Source: Aspidiotus rigidus | Taxonomy: Eukaryota; Arthropoda; Insecta; Hemiptera; Diaspididae | NCBI GenBank assembly: GCA_035079385.1 | Contig: JAVHKY010000001.1 | Coordinates: forward strand, 6,387,501-6,451,500 | Length of the DNA stretch: 64,000 nt | Direction of reading: 5' to 3' | In this document: positions 58,601 to 64,000 of the stretch, one piece after another | Position numbering within the stretch: the stretch's first letter is position 1 | Layout: every line of letters begins with the position of its first letter | Translations under genes and position numbers: made by a program | Notes under the pieces: model-generated | Seen by the model: the letters and a program-made list of their open reading frames with translations, nothing else | Told to the model about the DNA's origin: nothing | Database searches by the model: none

Positions 58601-61078
58601 ATGTTTAAGGGTATTCTTTACACAGAAAAAATACGCGTAAAATCAGGTAAATATACAAAAATATAGGTTCCGAGGCGACTAATTACTGTCCATAAAATGA
58701 ACCAATTGTTATGAAATCTTTCGAAGTGTTAGATGAGTGTTTGATACAGGTCTAAAATTAATTCAGAACTCCTAATATTATTTAGAACTCTTGTTATTGA
58801 CGATCAAAAAGTGGTACATTTCGAGCTTTTTCGATCGTTGATAACAAGAGTTCTAAATAATATTAGGAGTTCTGAATTAATTTTAGACCTGTATCAAACA
58901 CTCATCTAACACTTCGAAAGATTTCATAACAATTGGTTCATTTTGTGGACAGTAATTAGTCGCCTCGGAACCTATATTTTTGTATATTTACGCGTTTTTT
59001 TTCCTGTGTAGAGCATGATCGTGATGCGATTTGTAAAACCATACCATAAGTCGCATTGGCGGGACCACCTCATGTAAAACTCGCCTCGGAATATAGCGAT
59101 ATCAACATGCAGTCAACTAAAATGATTTCTTTTGAGTAACATCGTGGCGCAAATATTCGGCAAACAACACGAAGATATTTGTGTTTATAGCATGTGTAGT
59201 TGCGTATTGTGAAGGTCGGTTTTACACAGGGAGGGTCCCGCCAGCGCGACTTATGGTATGGTTTTACAGATCGCATCACCCTTAAGGCCTTGTTCTTCAG
59301 TTGTGACACAACTGTTGATGGGGTGATACCGAAAAATATTCTTGTAAAAGCAACTAATAAAGCAGAAGTGTACACGAAAAAATTTTTCAATATTAGTGCT
59401 CTACTTACACCTCACTCACTCAATGTGAGTTCCAGTAACTACACTGAATTGATATTCTAACATAGCTTAGCTTTATGCGTCCATCAGCAACAAAATAATG
59501 AAACCTGATATTAAGTTAAATCTAGCACATGCTAAGTTGTTGATACCTATCCTTACGACACTTCCTCTTTCTTCAAATATTATAAGAATTGAAGCCGGAG
59601 GAAGCGGACTAATAAATTTCTTCCGCGCTAAATTGAGCGAGTACGAATATGTGACCCGGTCTACGGTAACCCGGCATCAGCTCAAGGTGTGCTAAGCCGG
59701 GTTTCCGGGTCACATATATGCTAGTAAGTGTATGGTAAACTAGGTTATAATACATTGGCTTATATTCAGCTTCCCTCGACGCTATTAGCCCATTCTAGAT
59801 CCCTTAAAATATATAATGTATTGATACACGCCCAACCTCTAACTTCTTCAGGGTATTTCCTGTGTAGTTCAAGGTTGATCGGGATCAGGGATGCGTAATC
59901 GGATGGAGACTATTGGAGCTACATATCCCCAGGCTGGTTTCATCGATATGCTAGTATGGTATACTAGATCGGCTCATATTCAGGTTACCCCCTCGCTAGT
60001 ACCGCTTCTACATTCCTTAGGGTAGCATAATACTAATACTTACCTAGCCTGTGACGTCATGAGGGAAGTCCCTAAGTAGGTCGAGGTCAATCGAGACCAC
60101 GGGCGGAACGTCAGGTCCAAAATATTGAGCTTCCTCACGGAGGATGGGACGCTTCCCATGACTCAGAAGGCAACAAAGCTATACTCAGGAAAAAATAAAA
60201 TGCCTCCAAGTCCCAAGGTCATGGTCGTATAGACACTTAGTTGTTGGGTAGAAACAGGTTAGAAAATGAGGTGCATTGTAGACTTAGCCTTAAGACAAAA
60301 TATGTCAAGAACCTTTCGGTCAATCATTAACTTCATTAACAGTATTTGTGACGTCATCACAAAAGGAACGTCAACTTCGGGCTAGATTCAATTTACAGAC
60401 TTACCCCTCATCTTGAGCAGAAACGAAAGAATCTGCAGGAGAGAATTCGCTTCGGTAACCGTCATATTCGGAATCATATTTTGTAGATCCGCAGGGCCGG
60501 AACAGCACTGATTTCTGTGAAAGAAAAAATTAATAAATCCAGAGCGATGGACCTACAGAAAATAAAAAGGATAACTGATGATAACTACAAATGCCAGATT
60601 TGAGTGACGAGAATAACGAGTCTGTATGAAAAAATTTATGTTGTTTCGTTTCACGAGGATCATTGCTTCAAAAATTGGAGGTACCGGTATTCATTATTAA
60701 CCGGTAGCCAGTGATACAGCTGTAGGTCGAGGGTTAAGAACGAGGCATGGTTTAATTTCAGAGAAAAAAAAATTTGCTGGGTATAGTAGAAAAGAAAAAT
60801 AAGGGAAATTTATGCCGGCAACTTTCGATTGAAAAGAATAAAATTGTTCCACGTGGTGAATGGGTCTTGTTTTTAGAAATTTGATCTTACTTGATCTAAG
60901 AATAGTAACTCGCATTCATCTTGTAATTTATAAGCAGCGTCGAGTAGTTTTTGCAGTTGTTTGCAGAACTCGGATTCTTCTTCATTAGTTAATGCTAACG
61001 AATCGGAGTTTGTATTTTTCGCATACGCGGACATCGCATCTTCCCAATATGTAATGCTCATTTCTAGGGCTTCCATTC
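46613..61078 (-). CDS. MIGA: Mitoguardin (mitochondrial outer-membrane lipid-transfer/fusion factor), 5' end missing
   Basis: Exons seen: 61,078-60,891, 60,514-60,405, 48,463-about 48,345, 48,144-47,976, 47,383-47,150, 47,024-46,854 and 46,762-46,613, all in phase. Matches to MIGA1/2 (FAM73) are continuous: MEALEMSITYWEDAMSAY, ELLFLDQ joined to KSVLFR, MADLREFDEYVDLNVNVDE, RTELLRCSSDVEYLCKLHC, FYDIVLDYILMDAFEDLDTP, VWSVLRAKRRM, and a final VEELADDI. DSFVSAQDE (second exon) resembles a phospho-FFAT motif (Phe at 2, Ser at 4, Ala at 5) for VAP binding at ER contacts. The N-terminal exons with the two membrane segments are not seen and should lie right of 61,081. The family tethers mitochondria, promotes fusion and carries lipid. 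The intron between 48,464 and 60,404 is about 12 kb and full of transposons. Confidence 0.92.
48464..50683. other. Left part of the large mitoguardin intron
   Basis: About 2.2 kb of AT-rich intron with a poly-A tract near 49,680 and A-rich tracts near 49,430. I saw no gene or clear element. Confidence 0.4.
50684..52576 (+). mobile_element. Penelope-like retroelement 1, degraded, with inverted terminal copy
   Basis: The two ends are inverted copies: CTTTTAATGCGTACACCCC and GTGACGCGTTTCGGTCGAAG on the left, and reversed counterparts (GACCGAAACGCGTCAC, GGTGTACTGAAAGTC) near 52,490-52,545 on the right. Inside, the minus strand at 51,180-50,884 encodes the end of a GIY-YIG nuclease (NIGETGRKLRTRVSEH, then STFASHLLATGHSLD). 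The plus strand at 51,187-51,780 encodes Penelope-type reverse transcriptase pieces (LPVGSPLALLITEIFMNSLE, KINFLDLTI), broken by a frameshift near 51,530. Next on the plus strand at 52,078-52,322 is a second GIY-YIG domain (CNDCPTVYTDETGRKLRIRV) with stop and frame damage. An RT followed by GIY-YIG, with an inverted partial copy at one end, is the typical Penelope layout. It is not functional. Confidence 0.8.
52577..52765. other. Short intron spacer between two elements
   Basis: Plain AT-rich intron, with no feature seen. It ends in TATA, the target of the next insertion. Confidence 0.4.
52766..55735. mobile_element. 2.97-kb non-autonomous TIR transposon with mirrored satellite arms
   Basis: Ends are CAGGGTGGACCAGAAAGATG and its reverse complement, within inverted repeats of about 205 bp (52,766-52,970 and 55,530-55,735), flanked by TATA on both sides (TA or TATA duplication). 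Next to each terminal repeat lies a tandem array with a period of about 140 bp: left 52,985-53,560 and right 55,010-55,425. The right array is the reverse complement of the left (CCAAAATGGGTTAATGGGCC against CCCATTAACCCATTTTGGTG). The centre has a separate 119-bp tandem repeat at 54,024, 54,143, 54,262 and 54,381 (GCCTCAGTCGATCTTTTACC type). No transposase frame was found. TA-flanked CAGGGTGG ends suit the Tc1/mariner/IS630 class. Confidence 0.85.
54000..54480 (+). repeat. 119-bp tandem repeat in transposon centre
   Basis: Four units anchored on CAGTC(G/A)ATCT at 54,024, 54,143, 54,262 and 54,381, each with CATGTAATGGGAAACGA, GTCGCCGGTA and CATTCTCTCCTT. Units alternate slightly: the first and third are closest. 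The plus-strand frame 54,124-54,441 is a by-product of the repeats. Confidence 0.8.
55736..56380. other. Intron DNA with a dispersed repeat fragment
   Basis: The first 400 bp hold nothing recognisable. From about 56,230 the sequence resembles 59,760-60,110 (CCACTCTAGATCTCTTAGGG, GATACTCGCCTAC), so a dispersed repeat family is present. Confidence 0.4.
57000..58345 (+). mobile_element. Penelope-like retroelement 2, partial
   Basis: The frame at 57,285-57,740 carries reverse transcriptase motifs of the Penelope group: SFDAANMFGTIPNRELF, VGSLLSPTLAEVFMNDMEN, and the catalytic RYIDDILIVWAGSNRQVD (Tyr-Ile-Asp-Asp). A damaged linker follows. Then comes a GIY-YIG nuclease domain at 57,971-58,273, with YKPSCEQYEAIYIGETGSKF followed by the basic EIRKKEHKKSREKE stretch. 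Frames shift between the two domains and the N-terminal part is missing, so it is dead. It is unlike element 1 in sequence, so at least two Penelope families are present. Confidence 0.8.
58346..58617. repeat. 3' region of Penelope-like element 2 with short internal repeats
   Basis: Variant copies of CCAAT(A/C)A..ATAAAAACGCAGT or CCAATAAGAACACAATGTCA occur near 58,411, 58,476 and 58,554, about 70 bp apart, each linked to an AACCAATCA-type word. This is probably untranslated 3' sequence of the retroelement. Confidence 0.45.
58618..59012. mobile_element. Near-perfect foldback MITE, about 395 bp
   Basis: Two arms of about 185 bp, near 58,620-58,808 and 58,826-59,010, are almost exact reverse complements. 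Examples: GGTTCCGAGGCGACTAATTA left and TAATTAGTCGCCTCGGAACC right; TAGAACTCTTGTTAT left and ATAACAAGAGTTCTA right. The ends are TTTACACAGAAAAAATACGC and GCGTTTTTTTTCCTGTGTAG. The loop is under 20 bases. No coding capacity. Confidence 0.85.
59020..59292. repeat. Inverted repeat of about 270 bp
   Basis: The left arm near 59,020-59,080 (GATGCGATTTGTAAAACCAT, AAGTCGCATTGGCGGGACC) is the reverse complement of 59,230-59,290 (GGTCCCGCCAGCGCGACTT, ATGGTTTTACAGATCGCATC). The arms are about 92 percent alike by eye. The interior is unrelated AT-rich DNA. It abuts the foldback element on its left. Confidence 0.7.
59293..60404. repeat. Intron DNA with two copies of a dispersed repeat
   Basis: A short palindrome, GTGACCCGGTCTACGGTAACC with GGTTTCCGGGTCAC, lies near 59,650-59,712. 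Two related units follow: about 59,745-59,935 and 59,945-60,130 (GATATGCTAGTATGGTATAC, TTCTAGATCCCTTAAA / TCTACATTCCTTAGGG, and TTGATCGGGATCAGGGATGC / TCAATCGAGACCACGGGCGG). They resemble 56,230-56,580. Nothing coding. Confidence 0.45.
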
Positions 61079-62200
61079 CTGGAAATAAGAGGAAAGAAAA
61101 AAATAAGGAAATTAAACAAAAATCTATCAAGTCCACGTGAAAAATTTGAAAGGGAACGCATAGAATCAATACGAGAATTTTCTAATTCGGTATCAATGAA
61201 AATACAAATAGGTGAAGGGAAATTCCTCTGATGCATCAAAAGAAAAGATTTTTAAAAACTCGGCTGCAGTCCTTACAACGGATTGCTATGTCGGAGAACT
61301 GTTGTTTTCACTTTTTTTTTTTTTTTTTTTTTTTTTTTACATTAATTTATGCATGTGTGTAATTTCCCCCCCCCCTATTCTTTTGTTTTTGTTCGTTCGT
61401 TTGTTTGTTTTTGTTTTGTTTTGTTTTGTTTTGGTTTGGTTTTTTTTTTTGTTGTTTTGTGTTTTTCTTTTATAATTTTTCTCTATGGTTGGATGTAATA
61501 ATAAAAAAAAAAAAAAAATGTTCGAGTTTTATGAATTAAAGAAAAATCTGTCAATTTGATAAACTAATTAACTCAACTACCATAAGCTAATTTACTTAGA
61601 GACTTCACACCGCTAGATATCCCAATTCCCAATAATTTGTAAAAAAACAAAAATTACAATTTCTCCTGGGTGAAATGTTCCATGCTCTCATACAATACGT
61701 AGACCCTTGAATTGTTTCAAGACGTAAAAATAATACGTTACGTCCAAGTACTCAATTTTATCATCTCTTTTGTTGGGGAGTATTTCCAGGAAACGTCCGC
61801 GAGCGCGAGAGGTCAGCGTCCATTTTTGATGACGTCATCAACCTAAGTCAGGTTAGGTTTTACGACTAGGAAAAATTTTTTGGGAAAATCTCCAGGCTAC
61901 ATTGGGGAGAGGGACTTGAAATATTTACAACAATCAAGTTCTGTGACGTCATCATTTTTGGATAGTTGTCCAGGAACTTGGGATATTTTCGACCATTGAT
62001 GACATGATCAACCTATGTTACGTTACATTATTTTGCATAGAAGGGAAGCATCTTCAAAAAATGTCTACGTTCGACTTTGATGACGTTATCAACCTAAATT
62101 AGGTTCGATTGCATGGAAGAATTTGTCTAGGCTAGATATTATAGAAATTTGTCTAGGTTAGTTTATAAGAATTTTTCAATGCTAGATCAAATTCAGAGAG
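61079..62200. repeat. Low-complexity tracts and TGATGACGTCATCAACCT repeats
   Basis: Contains long T-rich and G/T tracts at 61,310-61,480, a C8 run and poly-A at 61,504-61,518. From 61,827 to 62,100 there are three degenerate copies of TGATGAC(G/A)T(C/G/T)ATCAACCTA followed by an AGGTTAGGTT-like tail. The promoter-proximal exons of mitoguardin were sought here without success. Confidence 0.45.
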
Positions 62201-64000
62201 AAACTTCAAGAAATATTTACTGATTGTACAACATGTACTGAGGTTTGGCACAGATCATGCAGATTGTTGAGCATAATCAGTATTTACTCTTAACACACAG
62301 CTCGTGCACCTCATCCCTTTCACGTAGCAACTTTCTTCAAGGGATAAACTCGCTTTCATTAAACTTCACATTTTCCTTCCACCAAGACTTCACAAAACAA
62401 TTTTAATCGATTTTGTACACCCGCAAGCGTTCCTGTTCAGCCTGAAGCTTTTTCGGCGCCCATCAGCGCTAAAGTGCACTCGGAGTCAATGGACTCTAAG
62501 GTCGAACCCCTGTCCTCAGTTTATCCAGGCTATACTTCGACGATCGGCCTCCTCTTGGATTTCCAGCAAAGCCGACACCTTCTTACACGTTTGATTGACC
62601 GTCTCGGTCTGATGGGAACGATCATACACCCAAGCTAGCTGCCTTCGGAACGATCATCGCCTCAAATATATTCCTCGCCGTTACTGAAAATGAGAGTGTG
62701 TAGGGTGTACAGCTGCGGCTGCTACCCCCGCTTGCTGAGCAGTTCCTGATTCATTGTTGCTGTCGTACTCACGTCACTCGTATATGACTCGTACTAAATT
62801 TCTTCAGAACACCTAAATTGCACAGTTAGTATAAGTCATCGACAGCTACTATATCGTTTATTTCGTAGATCTATTATTTCAATAATCTAAGTGCGAATAT
62901 CTTCAAACCTTCTTGTGGAGTGTGATTAGTTCTGTTGGTAAATATTTGAGTGCGAATATCTTCAGATATTTTGTGTAGTGCGTTCGAACGTACATTTGAG
63001 TGTAAATATCCTCATCTAAAATGAATTACTGGATGTAGTTTCAGTTGTCCATTGATCAGAGCCTCGTAGCTGTAGTTCAACTAATGTGTTTCATTGGTGA
63101 TTTAATTAAGCAAGACATAGCCTACCTACTTAATTCATCAAGTCAATCTAATTGCAGTTTAAATCATCATCCCAGTAATCCCTCCCCAAAGGCCGTATTC
63201 CAGTTCATCATTAATTGATTTACCGACCGCTGAACTTCAAGGTTATTGATTTGAACGTATGTTTAACCGTGGTTAAATTTTAATTATAATTAAACGGAGT
63301 AATGAATTGGCACTATCAACCACATAGAACAACACATTTTATTTTTCGCGACGTTTCAATCACATACCGGTAGCGATCATCTTCAGGCGAAATGATAAAT
63401 CCTTGAGGACAAATCACACTTTAGACCTTCTGAGCTTCGAGGCAAACCTTCGGGAGCGTGTTACATTCAGACTGCTCCACTTCCGGGTCATTCCTCAGGG
63501 ACATGTCAGCTTTCAAAGCCGACGTTAAAGTACTGCTCAGCCTTATTACTCCGTCCTAAGGACATGTCGCAGATGACTAATCTTATACAGCTTTGACCTT
63601 CGAGGTAAATCGTTGGAAACGTGTCACAGTGTACAACTCAGTTAACTCTGAGCCTCGGAGATCTCTCTCATCAATCTTCCAAAGTTCCACTCAAGTTACT
63701 AATTGGCGATTCGTCAGAATAGCCAAGAGGAAATGCTCATTCACGATATTTCTACAGGTTACGTAAAACAGAGGTGTTGATTATATCTACTAGCGTCCTC
63801 AGACTGCTTGCCCCTATTTCAGCAAGTAAATAATTTATACCTGACTCGAACTTGAAAGCGTCTACTTACATTCAATATTAGTTAGGTAACGTTGTGTCAT
63901 ACACTCTTATTGTACACAAAAATATATTACTACAATTTCAATCCTTACTAAGGCTTCCTTCTCTATTTCCTGTAATTCCCCACGACTTACATGAGTTGAA
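62201..64000. other. Right edge, without recognised exons
   Basis: No coding exon could be supported. Between 62,850 and 63,020 the phrase TTGAGTGCGAATATCTTCA recurs two to three times, about 65 bp apart. At 63,337-63,390 the sequence TCGCGACGTTTCAATCACAT, then CGATCATCTTCAGGCG, resembles ends of Penelope-like elements. This is probably intron or upstream DNA of mitoguardin. Confidence 0.35.

Noticed and set aside
61310..61480. Plus-strand Phe/Val-rich frame as a membrane protein
   Set aside because: It is the translation of long T and GTTTT tracts.

Overview
The window is a piece of eukaryotic chromosome, most likely from an insect. The genes are split by short GT-AG introns, intergenic and intronic DNA is AT-rich, and the proteins are animal housekeeping families. 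I rebuilt gene models by following splice sites and reading phase by eye. Nine host genes can be named: an ENT4-like nucleoside transporter (5' part only), ANKRD49, a taxilin, mitochondrial ribosomal proteins L47 and S2, a DHRS7-like dehydrogenase, COG1, BORCS7, and mitoguardin (5' end lacking). One intact 452-residue gene and one ORF-level gene are not recognised. I saw no tRNA, rRNA or CRISPR array.

Layout. 1-6.1 kb: 5' exons of the ENT4-like gene on the minus strand. 6,117-23,318: a 17.2-kb block bounded by ~302-bp inverted repeats that start 5'-AG and are flanked by the 6-bp near-duplication GATGTA/GATGCA. It carries a decayed protein-primed family B DNA polymerase, so it has the architecture of a Maverick/Polinton. 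Its left 10 kb does not look like Polinton coding DNA. It holds an intact eight-exon gene (minus strand), a series of duplicated non-coding exon-like cassettes (plus strand), and two repeat fields. 24-29 kb: ANKRD49 (minus) and taxilin (plus), head to head. 29.7-33.6 kb: MRPL47 (minus) and MRPS2 (plus), head to head. 34-43.5 kb: DHRS7-like (minus) and COG1 (plus), head to head. 44.3-45 kb: an unrecognised minus-strand ORF. 45.8-61 kb: BORCS7 (plus) converging on mitoguardin (minus). Mitoguardin has an intron of about 12 kb packed with two Penelope-like retroelements, a 3-kb DNA transposon and a foldback element. 61-64 kb: repeat-rich DNA.

The host genes are mostly organelle and membrane-traffic functions: mitochondrial translation, mitochondrial outer membrane/lipid contact, lysosome positioning, Golgi tethering and syntaxin binding. 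Three head-to-head pairs separated by about 0.55-0.7 kb suggest shared promoters.

The most notable object is the Polinton-like block. Its two terminal repeats differ at only about four positions, yet its polymerase is broken by stops, frameshifts, a small deletion and a 1-kb transposon. A host-style spliced gene lies intact inside it. This fits a cargo-bearing, non-autonomous derivative of a Polinton moved by enzymes supplied elsewhere, but rearrangement or assembly error must be excluded.
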